From Favolaschia claudopus (Eukaryota; Basidiomycota; Agaricomycetes; Agaricales; Mycenaceae): a DNA stretch of 64,000 nucleotides. This document shows positions 12,349 through 22,799 of this stretch, piece by piece. The translations under genes were made by a program, and so were the position numbers. The stretch spans positions 496,001-560,000 of the forward strand of contig JAWWNJ010000051.1 in NCBI GenBank assembly GCA_037176885.1, written 5' to 3'. How positions within the stretch are numbered: the first letter of the stretch is position 1; each line of letters opens with the position of its first letter. Below the pieces are notes generated by a model. The model worked only from the letters and a program-made list of their open reading frames with translations, ran no database searches and was not told the origin of the DNA.

Positions 12349-13741
12349 ATGACTAGTCACGCTAAGGCCAAGGCGAAGGGTGTCAGTGCCAGCTCCTTTC
12401 TCGACCTCAAAGCCGAACTCTCTAAGCAAGAAGACGAATTTACACGCAACAAAGCTGCAGGGAAATCTAGTTATATCGTTGGAGGTGTTAAACGACCTGA
12501 CAAGGTTCGCCAGTTGAATCTGAATACGACAAGAGAAATAGACTAAATTGGCCATGAAACAACAGAAGCCTACTGTCTGGGCTCGTCAGAACAAAGGCGT
12601 CCACAGTAGAGCTTCCCGAGATGCGGAACTAGAAGCTATCAGCAAACCGACTCTGGAATCAGCTCGTGCGGCCCTTGAACGCAAGGCAAAGATTTACGAC
12701 AAACTCAAGAAAGGGAAGAGTGGTGGTTTGAACGAGAAGCAGTATGAAGCGTTGTTGGTTGACGTGTGTGTTCATGGTCCTTGCCACAACGCTTTCCTCA
12801 CAAATAGTAGTTTGATTCGAAACCTTCGGACCACTACGAATCCGATAGTGATGATGTAGATGAATCTGTCGAGATCGCTCGACCACCTCTGAATGAAGTG
12901 TGTGTATGCGCTTCTTGTCATTGAATAGCTACTTATGAACAACAAGGACGATCCTATCGTGGAATATGAAGACGAATTTGGGCGCCTGAGAACAGCAAGG
13001 CGGTCGGAAGTACCACGAGAATTGCTACGCTCGAAGGAATTGGAAGAGGAAAACGAGTGAGTTTTGTCCTTCTCTCGAGATATCTTCGCTCACACCAATC
13101 ATTAGCGATTCGGTCATACGTATGTTCCGTCTGTGCGGCTTCATTGAGCTGACCACAATTTTTTAGGCAATCCCGTGGGATACTTTCCCGTATATCAACC
13201 TTCAAACGATAGAGTCGAGCAAATTGAGAAGGAGTTCGCTGAGGCGAATAATCCCCTTGGGACGCATTATGATGCCGATGCGGAAGTTCGGGCTAGAGGA
13301 GCTGGATTCTATCAATTCTCTAAGGATGAAGAAATACGAAAGGCTCAAATGGAGGAGCTCAAGTTTGCTAGAGAAGAGACGGAAAAGATGAGACAGGAAG
13401 CCGGTGCTGTCAATGTTCTTCCTGGGGAGGTCGAAGGTATGCAAGATTCTGGATCTACGGGACAGAGCCGGGCAATGGAAAAGCGGAAACGGGAACTCGA
13501 GGAAAGGCGGAAGATGCTCGATGCAAAACGAAGGAAGTTGACAACAAGCGAAGGCAGTTCATCGAATCCGACACCTGAGCCGACCAGTTCCACGGGGACT
13601 ATGAAGCCTGGCTTTCCGTCTGTGCCTCGCGATCCCTTCGCTGCGCTCGAATCTGCCTCCAAAAGCGCACCTGTTGAAAACGACGCGGATAAATTCTTGG
13701 CTAGATTGGAACAAGAATTTCTTAGTGGGAAAAGAAAATAG
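12349..13741 (+). CDS. CCDC174-like coiled-coil protein
   Basis: The start at 12349 reads MTSHAKAKAKGVSASSFLDL, then KAELSKQEDEFTRNKAAGKS. Further exons give KLAMKQQKPTVWARQNKGV, an acidic middle (SDSDDVDESVEIARPPLNE; VEYEDEFGRLRTARRSEVPR) and GNPVGYFPVYQPSNDRVEQI. The signature block is HYDADAEVRARGAGFYQFS followed by KDEEIRKAQMEELKFAREET, which matches the DUF4078 region of animal CCDC174. CCDC174 is a nuclear protein reported to associate with the exon-junction factor EIF4A3. The last exon carries a charged coiled coil (KRKRELEERRKMLDAKRRKL). Length is about 390 residues over six exons. The stop is only 28 bases from the stop of the converging metallo-beta-lactamase-fold gene. Confidence 0.85.
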
Positions 13742-13769
13742 GTATGGGATATGGTGTTCAACATTGTTA

Positions 13770-14972
13770 CTATTGCTTCAACCTCCGTGCTTCCAGAACG
13801 AGTCTCTCAGGACACCTCAACGCGAACCGCCCGCCGAGCTGCACATATTGCACATTCTCTTCCCCTCTACGACTCGTGCGGCCCTTGACTGGTTCTCTTC
13901 CAGCAACAACATCGTCCATGAACGATTTCACCGCGTTCAAGAGATCCAAAGCTGGTTGACACAGTGTGCTGTGACCACAGCTCATCCGAACTTGCTCGGC
14001 TTCATCCCCTTCCTCCGTCTTCACAAACGAGATCAGGTAATCGATTGAAGCCATCCATTCGACAATCGAGCCCTCCTTCGGAAAGATAATTGTCTCCGTC
14101 TCATAGAGCGAGTCTCCAACGTAGAGCATCTTTTCTGCTGCATCATAAATGGCCAGTTCGTCGGGGGTGTGTCCCGGGGTGTGCAAGATAAATACCCCAA
14201 GTGGGACACCAGTTTCTGACCGAATATCGTATTGGTGCGGAACGAGAAACGGCTTGAATTTTGGAGTTGGAATCCCCATATCCTTGCATAAGCTATGGGT
14301 GGGCAGGTTGGTCGGAGAGACGAAAGATGGCGAATGCGAGGACATGAGAATGCGCGAATCGTTGAACTGTTCCATTCCGCTGCCAAACGATTCAATTGAA
14401 ATTCCTGTTGTTTCGAAGTGGCGACATACAGAATGTGATCGTAGTGACAGTGCGTGGCCACTATTCTGCGCGTTAAAAGATGGGATACCTTCTGTCTGTG
14501 GGATAATAGGACACACCTACGACGTATTTCAGACGCTTTCCTTCATTCAACGCTTCACCGCCGTTGCATTCTAGTCTGACCTCCTCGATGTATTTCCTTA
14601 GACTTGTAATGCCAACCCTCGGGTCAGCAGTTGCCCCTCCGCATCCAGTGTCGATTATGAGCATCGTTCCAGTCGAAGGACTGAGTCTCACGAAGATTTG
14701 CGGATGCTCGCCATAGATATCGTTGTATTCCCTTGCGCACACGACTCAGCATTCTCCGTCAGTCCAAGACTGCTGAATGAAGTATACCTGACGACAAAAG
14801 TCGACGAGGTTAGCCGCGTCGTCGTGAAAGCTGCTCGAGGCGTAGTTTCCAGCTTCGGCTGGGGTTCGCAAATAATCTTTCCTTGCTTTGCCCGCAACTG
14901 ATAGTAGTACATGAAACTGAGGCCTGAAGCCATCCCCGCAAGTAGCCAGACCAGAGTTCCAACAAAGCTCAT
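13770..14972 (-). CDS. Metallo-beta-lactamase-fold hydrolase
   Basis: The metal-binding HxHxDH signature is present as VATHCHYDHILG near 14450, joined by a 51-base intron to MEQFNDSRILMSSHSPSF. Later ligands are visible in FILHTPGHTPDELAIYD and LYVGDSLYETETIIFPKEG, and near the end in RMSCGHSTLCQPALDL. The N-proximal part includes CAREYNDIYGEHPQIFVRLS and TMLIIDTGCGGA. These features fit the glyoxalase-II-like MBL superfamily; the substrate cannot be told. The first exon, from 14972, would add a hydrophobic segment (LVWLLAGMASGLSFMYYY) that could anchor the enzyme in a membrane, but the join from this exon to the catalytic part is the least certain in the gene. It ends at 13770 with ARRLKQ. 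Confidence 0.8.
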
Positions 14973-15041
14973 CCTTGGGAAGCGATGTGCAGGTGTGAGA
15001 TTGAGTGTCAGATGCTGAGAAACGCTTCGCTCATACCAATC

Positions 15042-15317
15042 CTATCCGCCAGAAACTGGGCATATAACGGCCACTTCTTCTCCGCCTTTGAGTTCCAACC
15101 CGCTAGGATCGTCCACCATCTCTGCGTCGACGCTCCATTTGCTTCCATCCAGGATCTTGCGCAGTGCAGTAGCTTTAGGGTGGCGGGAAACGAGTAGGTC
15201 GCCAAGAGATGATAGTGGGAGTCCTGCAGGGATGCGAACCAGCTCTTGAGAGAGGCCTATCGCAGTAGACGCAGCTGCGAAATAGAGTAGGTTAATTTCC
15301 ACTTGATCAGTCGACAT
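15042..15317 (-). CDS. MOCS2A: Molybdopterin synthase sulfur-carrier subunit (MOCS2A/MoaD-like)
   Basis: A single exon of 91 codons with a beta-grasp (ubiquitin-like) pattern: VEINLLYFAAASTAIGLSQE at the start and LKGGEEVAVICPVSGG at the end. The C-terminal Gly-Gly is the defining feature: it is adenylylated and turned into the thiocarboxylate that donates sulfur to precursor Z in molybdenum cofactor synthesis. ATG at 15317 (MSTDQVEINL) is preferred over the in-frame ATG at 15332 because it puts the first beta-strand near residue 5, as is usual. The large subunit (MOCS2B) is not in the window. The stop lies 69 bases before the start of the downstream MBL gene. Confidence 0.9.
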   Translation of the reverse strand: MSTDQVEINLLYFAAASTAIGLSQELVRIPAGLPLSSLGDLLVSRHPKATALRKILDGSKWSVDAEMVDDPSGLELKGGEEVAVICPVSGG

Positions 15318-15426
15318 GAACGCGCGGAACAAGAATGTTTTGTTTGGACACCAGCCAAAATGTAACGTCTATATTCAAGTATTCTATGAGGACAAAGGAG
15401 GGCTCGATGGTAGTCTAAGCTTCAAG

Positions 15427-16452
15427 CTAGGTAAGCGGCCGGATTTCTGCAGTCCACCAAATGGGCATCGAGGTCTTTATCGAAACGATTTCCTCGCCGG
15501 GTACGAGATGATTGGATGTCGAAACAAGCCCGTTGAACGAGGATTCGCAATCGGCTGTATCATGGTGTGAGAGGTACGTTGCAGTGAGGCAGAGAAGTGT
15601 TCACATACCTAAATTCCACCGTAAGCCGGTAGTAGAAAGCACCGTCGACGATACCCCAACAGGGAGAAGTCCGCATGTTGGCCCTAGCACCGAATGGTCT
15701 ATGTGTATCGTGTGTTCGCCCTAACAGAAACATTGAGTCAGCTTGGGTAAAGGAGTATTCTCAGAGATGTTCGTGTACCGCGTCCAAGACCCATCCCACA
15801 TTGTCGTCGGTCACAGCGAAAACATGTTTCCGGACCTGGCGCAGCTTGTAGAGATAAGACAGTGTGTGTATCGTCTGGTCCAGTCGACCAGAGAGGCCTC
15901 CAAGTAGAACGATGTCATATTCCTAATTCCTCTGCTTCAGTGAACATTGGTCGAATAAAACAAGGCCTCTTACAACCTTTCCTTCGACCCCCTCCTTATC
16001 TTGTATTGCAGAAACACATTTCATCAAATCGGTCGAGTCCTGGTCGTCATCTTCGACGACTGGCACACCCTAGCGTCCAATCAGTGAACATCAAGCGAAA
16101 CGTAGACGTGCGTACAAGGGAGATGTAAAATTGCTTGACATCGTTACGAATAGAGTCCAAATCACCTTTGATCAAGTCTGGGAGGAATCTTCAGGAGAAA
16201 GGACATCGCAGTGTCTAGTCGAGGCGGCGCACCCAGCGGGACCACTTACTGTTGACGTTGCGGAGCGGTCAATGTGTCGAAAAGCCGATTTGCGCCTCCG
16301 TCAGCGCAGCAGTGCCATTGAGAAGACTTCCAGAGTTGACAGAACAGCTCGAGTGAGAAAGGTTGGTTCAGGATGATGAGCGCGCGATCTGTCTCTGTTT
16401 CGTTCCCTGACGCGCTCTGAGGCTGCAAGAAGTTAACGTTCCAAGAAGTCAT
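15427..16452 (-). CDS. THI80: Thiamine pyrophosphokinase
   Basis: Converts thiamine and ATP to thiamine diphosphate. The start at 16452 gives MTSWNVNFLQPQSASGN and the first core block ALIILNQPF...WHCCADGGANRLFD. After an intron, LPDLIKGDLDSIRNDVKQFY gives the conserved GDLDS motif. Next come PVVEDDDQDSTDLMKCV (D-x-DSTD) and YDIVLLGGLSGRLDQTIHTL, then HTIHIDHSVLGPTCGLLPVG and a C-terminal TPK beta-barrel ending EIVSIKTSMPIWWTAEIRPL. The stop at 15427-15429 follows a last intron near 15540-15610. All catalytic-fold motifs are intact. Neighbours on the same strand are spaced about 100 bases apart, but nothing links their functions. Confidence 0.93.
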
Positions 16453-16536
16453 GGGTGTTTGAACAAGAACCCGAATGCGGATATTTACACAATGACAGCG
16501 CGCGCGTCTAAATTTGCTACTTGTACAACAACAAAA

Positions 16537-18252
16537 TTACGAGCCCTGATTTCTCCTCGACCAACTAGAAAAACTCAAAGCACTGATCACCCCCACTACA
16601 AGCAAAGCAGTCCCTGCGCCAACCAACCCAGGAACATATAGATACCACGTATGGTCTTCCAGATCGTCTAGCTTCGTTTCCCGATTGTCGAATAATGTCG
16701 TGGACTCCGCCTTCGTCTTACGGCGTCTCCGCGCCTGAACTGATTCAGTTTGCGACGATTGCAGATCAATGGAAGGCATCTGAAGTTGCTCGGAGGGATC
16801 ACGCGAGCCAGCAGGAGACGGAAGAACAGGAATATCATGGGTGGGCTGTAAAAGTCGAGCACGATCGAAATATTTTGCTGCCGCCTCTCTATCTCGCTGC
16901 CATGCATCTGCCCCGCTTTCCCCATACGAGTGATGAGGAGCTGGAACTCTGAGAGATGAGAGACTGGAAGACGAGGTGAGGAGAGGCAATGCCGCCCCTT
17001 CGAGATGAAGCATGCCAGCATTCAGATACAGATGAGCGAGCCCTTTGGTTCCTCCCATGCAGCGTATATAGTACGATGTGGTGCCTCTTGTGATTGATTC
17101 GTCGCTATTGGCTGACTCGCTCGTAGCCTGCAATGGTAGGTATTGAGAGACCAATCTCATTGTAGCTGAGGGAGTGTTAGCCTGGTGCCAGGCGCGTCTA
17201 CGATTTCACAGGTCAGAAGATACAGCAACCTGAAGGCCATTCGAGGCTCACAGGAAATATTCGAATGCTTCTTCCTTGTCTTTTCTAATGTCCAATAATT
17301 CTAGAGCAATTAATGTTAGACTGGTCGGATCCATGTTGTACTGATGCTCTAATTCCTCGCTAGCGTTGAAAACCACCGAATTGGCGATTTGAGGAGAAAG
17401 AGTGTGCGGAACAGGTCCAGAAATCAGTGATGGCCATATCCCGGACCGTTGCTTCTCCAAGTGAAGCGTTAGAAGACGGCCGGAACGGTTCGAGTGCAAG
17501 GACTCGAGCGATGAATATGACGAGGTCAGACTATGCAGCGCATGTCCGGGCGATCCAGAGCGAGAGACAGGATGCGAGTGCGATTTACTGCTTCCCCGGC
17601 CAGAGGACAAATTCGGAGACACGAAACCGAACGGAGATGCTGCTGCTGACGCGTCCTCCGAGTCGGAGACGGGGCCGCTGTCAAGAGAAGCAGCAAAGCT
17701 GCTCGAAATCTCTGGGTCGGAGATGAATGCATACGAAGAGTGTGTCGAGGCCGTCGATGTTGTCGAATTGGTGCGCCCCCGTGCCGACAAACGGCGCACT
17801 CGTTGCGGTTCGAGCTGCCAGAGACTTGTAGTACTGTCCACGCTTCCATATAATCGGCCCTGTGAATAGAGGGCGCCGAGTGAGTACTTCAGCGATGATA
17901 GGGAAAGGGCGTACCTTGATCGTCGGAGGCTGCCCACGGACTCCAGCTACGAGATAGTTGCCTGTCGGCTCGATTTCGACTTGAATCTACAAGAAATCTC
18001 TAGATTTTGTGCCCGAAATAGCGAGAGCGCGACTCACGTCCGCCTCCGATGTTGCATACGGAACTAGAAACAGAACGGTTGCCTGCAACGAAGCGTGAAC
18101 ACGTTTCGCGGCTGGGAACACGAGGCGCAGCTACCTGGTCGTGCGACTGGAGAGTAATGATGAGTATCGGGCCCCCAGAGCTTGGAAGTACCTGCCTGGT
18201 GCCATGAATAAGAGATATTGTGAGAGGAATCGTTAGAAATAGTCGTGTGCAT
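16537..18252 (-). CDS. CS-domain protein with C-terminal membrane anchor
   Basis: The start at 18252 (MHTTISNDSSHNISYSWHQ) joins through an intron of about 80 bases to AAKRVHASLQATVLFLVPYA, then IQVEIEPTGNYLVAGVRGQP and GRLYGSVDSTTSLWQLEPQ. This order of beta-strands matches a CS (p23/Hsp20-like) domain, which often binds Hsp90 or its clients. A serine-rich linker follows, then helices (MDPTSLTLIALELLDIRKDK; GLAHLYLNAGMLHLEGAALP) with a TPR-like look. The protein closes with a basic patch (ARRRRKTKAE) and one hydrophobic segment near 16560-16620 (YVPGLVGAGTALLVVGVISA), giving a tail-anchored topology with the CS domain in the cytosol. Family membership is inference from the strand pattern; no named orthologue comes to mind. 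Confidence 0.7.
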
Positions 18253-18539
18253 GGTCGTATAGTAGGTGGAAGGAAAACAAGGCCGTGCACATTAGCGGTG
18301 GAGGACAAACGTCAGACAACCTAATTTAGGCGACGAAGCGCCGATCGGCGATCGCTGAATTTGAATCGTCGTCAGTCACTTTCGATCACTGGGCGAGTCG
18401 GTGTCTACTTCCAACTTACACGCTCGTCGAAGAGCAGATAAAATGGCCATCGTCACGAGAAGTTAGACAAAAAATTGCGGTGGTATATTCAAGCTTGCAC
18501 GGTATCGTAAATCATGATGTTAGTGTGGTGGTACGTAGA
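18253..18539. other. Intergenic spacer
   Basis: Promoter side of the CS-domain gene and 3' flank of the next minus-strand gene. A short hypothetical exon beginning MAILSALRR near 18440 was considered and dropped, because the CS domain is complete without it. Nothing else is seen. Confidence 0.5.
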
Positions 18540-21484
18540 CTAGTTTCTGGCATTAGACTGAAAAGTAGTAGCAATCCGACGAATCTTATCCTTCTCCGCC
18601 TCCATATGCTGGAGCAGCAGCCCATCAAGCTGTCGCAGCGACTCCTGCGCCTTGGGGTTAGTTTTCCGATCCCGCATCGTCTGGTCGCTCGTCTGCGGAC
18701 GTCGTAGCGGTGGCGGCGCACTCGTCTCACCACCGAGAGAACTCCGCGGGTGCTGTTGCGTATATTGGAAGAAATCGAACGTCGACGTGGGCGGCCCATG
18801 CCCTTGGTCGCTTTTGCCGCTCTTCCCCCTCTTGAAGAACGAGCTCGATGCGGGGATGTTGCCGACCGCCCGTTTGGAGCTTATTGGCGAGTTCTCAGCG
18901 GAACGGCTGACATAGGGCGTAGAGTGATTCCCCAGCCGCATCAGCAGGGAACGAGAGCTCGACGAAGCCGAAGGGACGTTGGTTATGGCACGCGTATGTG
19001 GGTTGACGTATACCGGCGTCTGCGGCGGTTCCTCGTGCTCGTGCTCCTGGTCCGAATCCTCTTCGTCAGACGACGAATCAAGATCGTCCATCGCGTTCGG
19101 TTGGTTTTGGAGAGCGTCAAAGAAGGACGGGGGAGACGAAGGCGGGGGCGCAGACCGGATTGACTGATGAGAAATCGTCTGCGGTATCTCCAGCGACAAG
19201 GGAACCGCGCCCCTGCGATTGGAAATGGGGTATGGAGGCGTACTTGGACCCGGGTCCAGTATTTCCTCAATCGATTCACGAATATCTGATGGTAATGGAG
19301 GTACAGGCGGCGCTCCACGACTGGAAGCAGCCATACGTTGCGCCAGGGAAGATGACCTGGGCGGTGGCGGGAGGGGAGTGATATGAGCCAGGGAGGAAGA
19401 CACTCGTGGAGGAGGAGACACCATGCTGTCCCGGGGTGCGAAAATGGGAGATGTGACCCGTTGCTGTTGTTCCACGCTCTGGCGCGAAGCAGGACCGTCC
19501 AAACTCCCTCGTAGAGACGACCCTCTAGGAGGTATTGCAACGGGTGGTAGAATGATGGCGTCTTGAAACGCGGAAGTCGTCGGGGATGGTTGAGAATATA
19601 TAGACAACGAAGGCCGATTCTCAGGTATTGAGGACGACATGGAAGGTCGAGGAGGCACCTCGTCATCTTCCACCTCTGAGTAGAAAGTGTCTGTACTCGT
19701 CCGTGTCCGACTTTCCGAGGAAGCCTCCGGTTCGCGAATCGACAGCGGCGGACTTAGCATGGCATGCCTACCGACGCCTGCCTCATACGAGTCGGACAAA
19801 CGCGACGCGGGGACCTCTTCTCGAGCTGAAAGAAAGGAGCGACCACTGTCTGCCTCGACGGGAAGACTGGTCTGAGAGAGAGAATAGAGCGGATTGAGAA
19901 GCCTGCGAGGCGGCGGAAGAGGCATTAATGGCATTGAGGGTGTCTCCACACGTAGAGGAATATTTGTGGATCGTCGAGGAGCAGCTTGACTGTCGTTTTC
20001 CGATTGACTGCTACTGGTAGAATTGCTTGACGTGCGAGGTTCTTCAACAAGGGGACGAGGAATGATCTTCTGGCCCAGCATCCGTTTCTCCGAATCGGGT
20101 GATGATTCCTGGGTAAGAGGATTGGACGGAGACGACAATGCTCCCGGCGAGTTATTCAGTGAATGATTCACAGCAGCATGTAACAACGCCTTTCTCCACT
20201 CATCCTGCACAGAAAGCGGGGACGGGGCGCTTGGGCGCGGTGGTAAACGGTCCGCCAGTTGCGCTGCGCCAACAGAATCCTGCACACCCATTTCGTGCAG
20301 GGCCGAGGCCTGAACAGCAAATGGATAAGCGGCAGACGGCGGCGGGAGGTCAACTGCGTCAGTGGGGTCGATCACATCAACTTCACTGTGCATAGGAACG
20401 GGGTCTTGTCGGGGGCCACGCAACTTCATCTCCTGCTCTGCTTGTTTGGCCGCAGTTGCAATGTCGAGCATTTTCTCTCGGACCACCACAACACGTCCTG
20501 ACGGGTCCGCAGACGCTCCAGGTCCCGGAACAGACGGCGCTTGGGAAGAAGACCGCTGTCGCGGTAGTGGGGGCGGATAAGGGGCCACTGTCGCTGTATC
20601 CGAAGGGGTACGTAACGCGGGAGTGAGCTGGTCAAAAGTCTGCCCAGAGCCGGTGGGAGTTGGGGGTTTTGAACGAGACTTGCGAAAGAAGTCGAAGAAC
20701 GTCGGTGTTGTGGGTGGTCGTGGGGATCTTTTGGCATTTGAGGCAGCAAAATCAGATGCAGAAGGTTTTGCATGAGCAGGGGGGAGGAAGTAGTTGTTTT
20801 TGACGAGGAGACGGAGCCTATAAGAAACGTCGTCGCCATCGTATTCCTTGTCAAATTCGGGATCGAATGAGGGGACGTCGTTATCGAACTGTTCGGCGAT
20901 CGAGCGCGGCGAAGGCGGGGATTCGGTACCGGACGCGGTGGAGGTGGAAGGGGGGTAGATGGAGGATGCGCCGGCTGACTGAGTAAAGCCAGAGCCCTGA
21001 GTGAGGACCGAGTCGCGAATGTTCGGGTGAGAGCCGAGGTCGTACAGTTGCGGAATAGACGGTACACGCGAAAACGCAGACGGTGGAGGCTTGAACTGGG
21101 CAGTAGAGATACCGGGCAGGCGTAGCGCCTGGGCCACAGCCTGATGCTGGTACATAAAGTCAGAAAAAAATTGAACAGACAAGCAATCAAAGTTACATGT
21201 GTGGAGGGCCCCTCGGAATGAACAGAGAGGGTGTCTACGCGGTCCATTTCCAGCGGTTCTTCGACGGGCTCTGCTACAACAGGTCCCCCAAATATCTGGG
21301 CCTCAACGGTGGGAACCGGAGGGGAGATGGGGGGGAAGGAGGTAACGTCGGGCCGGGGAGAGGTACCTGTCCGTGAGCGCACCCTGGTCCTTGACCTGCG
21401 GGTGAGACTGACGGAGGAGGCAAGGGAGGCGTTGCTGGGCACGGAGCGCAGGGAATGCGTATTTGAGCCGTCAGCGTCGTCCAT
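18540..21484 (-). CDS. Large disordered serine/proline-rich protein, function unknown
   Basis: ATG 21484 starts MDDADGSNTHSLRSVPSNAS. A 45-base intron, GTAACT...TACCAG, then joins to HQAVAQALRLPGISTAQFKP in a long second exon that stays open to 18540. The protein is about 960 residues, mostly low-complexity serine and proline with short islands that look conserved: YDGDDVSYRLRLLVKNNYFL, PTTPTFFDFFRKSRSKPPTP, a poly-acidic DLDSSSDEEDSDQEHEHEE, and the C-terminus AQESLRQLDGLLLQHMEAEK...TTFQSNARN, which should form a helix. I recognise no domain. The helix-forming tail and the SH3-ligand-like PPPP stretches would suit a scaffold or adaptor. It is divergent from ERG28, with 74 bases between the start codons, so the two share one short promoter. 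Confidence 0.75.
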
Positions 21485-21558
21485 GGCGGCAGTCAGAGCC
21501 CAAGGGGCGCCATCAAATTAAATAATTATTGTTGATTCCGCGGCACGCACAACCAAAC

Positions 21559-22185
21559 ATGATGAGCCTGCTTAATTCTTGCAAGTCCTTTCAAGCCTCC
21601 CAACTGCCTTGTCACGCTCACTAGTCCCCTCCCCAGTCCTTCCCCAGGGTCCAGGATGGCTGCCTACCTGGCAGCTCGTCGTCGCCGTCATGGCCGTCTT
21701 CAACAGCGTACAGAACTTTACAACTCTCAAGTTGACTAGACGCATCTATAACAATGTTCCCCCTGCAACAGGTCTTGCCTCTCTCTCTCGTTCTTCCCCG
21801 CATCCCACTCAAGCCTTGTAGTAACACCACTCCAAGCGCGTACTTTTGCTGCTTGGACTATCACCTCTGCCGTTGTTCGAGGTTACGCCGCGTACCACCT
21901 CAGCCAAAAAATGTAATCTTGGCTTTTCTTGGACTGGTCGCATTCTCAATATCCTCGCAGCGTATACGACATGACCCTGTTCACATACCTCATCGCGTTT
22001 GGCCATTTCGCATCAGAACTCCTCATCTTCCGTTCTGCAACGCCAAACATGGGTGTGATCAGCCCTGTCATTGTTTCCAGTGAGTCGAATATGGCGTACC
22101 CTGGTGTGCTCTCTTGTCTGACCGCGTATCAGCAACGTCCCTGGTGTGGATGTTTTCGCAGTACCACTTTTACGTTAAATCCTAG
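21559..22185 (+). CDS. ERG28: Ergosterol biosynthesis scaffold Erg28
   Basis: Erg28 is an ER membrane protein that tethers the C-4 demethylation enzymes (Erg25-Erg26-Erg27). The body matches the family: GWLPTWQLVVAVMAVFNSVQ, FTTLKLTRRIYNN, then VTPLQARTFAAWTITSAVVR, GYAAYHLSQK, VYDMTLFTYLIAFGHFASEL and a last exon TSLVWMFSQYHFYVKS. Four hydrophobic segments are visible. No ATG in the frame of exon 2 precedes GWLPTW. A start at 21559 (MMSLLNS) works if the first intron is a GC-AG intron, 21581-21636, beginning GCAAGT and ending CCCCAG. That yields MMSLLNSFLPQGPGWLPTW. Other introns are ordinary GT-AG. The stop is at 22183-22185. Confidence 0.9.
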
Positions 22186-22799
22186 ACATTAAAACGGCGC
22201 GTTGTTGAACGCGTTTGCAGCCATATGACGGATTAATTGCGCGTGAGCGTGACACGATTGTTTCAGTCTGCCTCGGCGTAGCGAGGCTCAAGACCATCCC
22301 GCCTGACCTCAACTCGGATCTCCTGAGTCCTGAGTTGTGAGCGAGAGAATGTTTTCCGTCCGTGCTGTTCGCGTAGGACGCGTAGCGTTCAGTTCATCGC
22401 ACGGTGGCGGCAAGTCTGAGAGTCTGAGACACGGTTCCGGGTTCAAGGTTGTTTCCCGACGGCGTTGGACTTGGCGACCTCCGGACTTGCCGAAACCGTC
22501 ATGTGTTGTTTCGAACACAACGAAGAGCAGTTCGAATTGAATGCCATCGAGCCAGCAGCGCAACCAGGCTCGTTTGGGACCCACCAAGTCCCTAGACGGG
22601 CTATTCAGGGCCACGGAGAGTGAGGAACGTGACGAAGAAGCGGCGAAATTGTGATGATCAAATTCGGGCTAAATGGAGATACTACTCCAGACGAACGATG
22701 ATGCGAAACCGTTATAAAATACGAAATCGTTATTGCGTGCTATGGTTAGGTTCCGTTCCGAGCTTTGAATATAAGTCGACACTGCACAAGATCTCTTCG
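22186..22799. other. Intergenic, ERG28 to F-box-like gene
   Basis: 614 bases without a coding signal. A perfect six-base stem with a six-base loop (GCCTCG/CGAGGC) lies at 22270-22287. No RNA gene or mobile element was recognised. Confidence 0.5.

Noticed and set aside
18300..18450. Possible upstream exon MAILSALRR of the CS-domain gene
   Set aside because: Joining it breaks the CS domain frame, and the domain is complete from ATG 18252.
20426..21484. Second long minus-strand frame overlapping the disordered protein
   Set aside because: It shares the first exon, but without the 45-base intron the frame becomes proline/arginine noise. The spliced frame stays open for about 2.6 kb.
22270..22287. 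Stem-loop GCCTCG/CGAGGC as a terminator or small RNA
   Set aside because: A six-base stem alone is expected by chance, and there is no supporting context.
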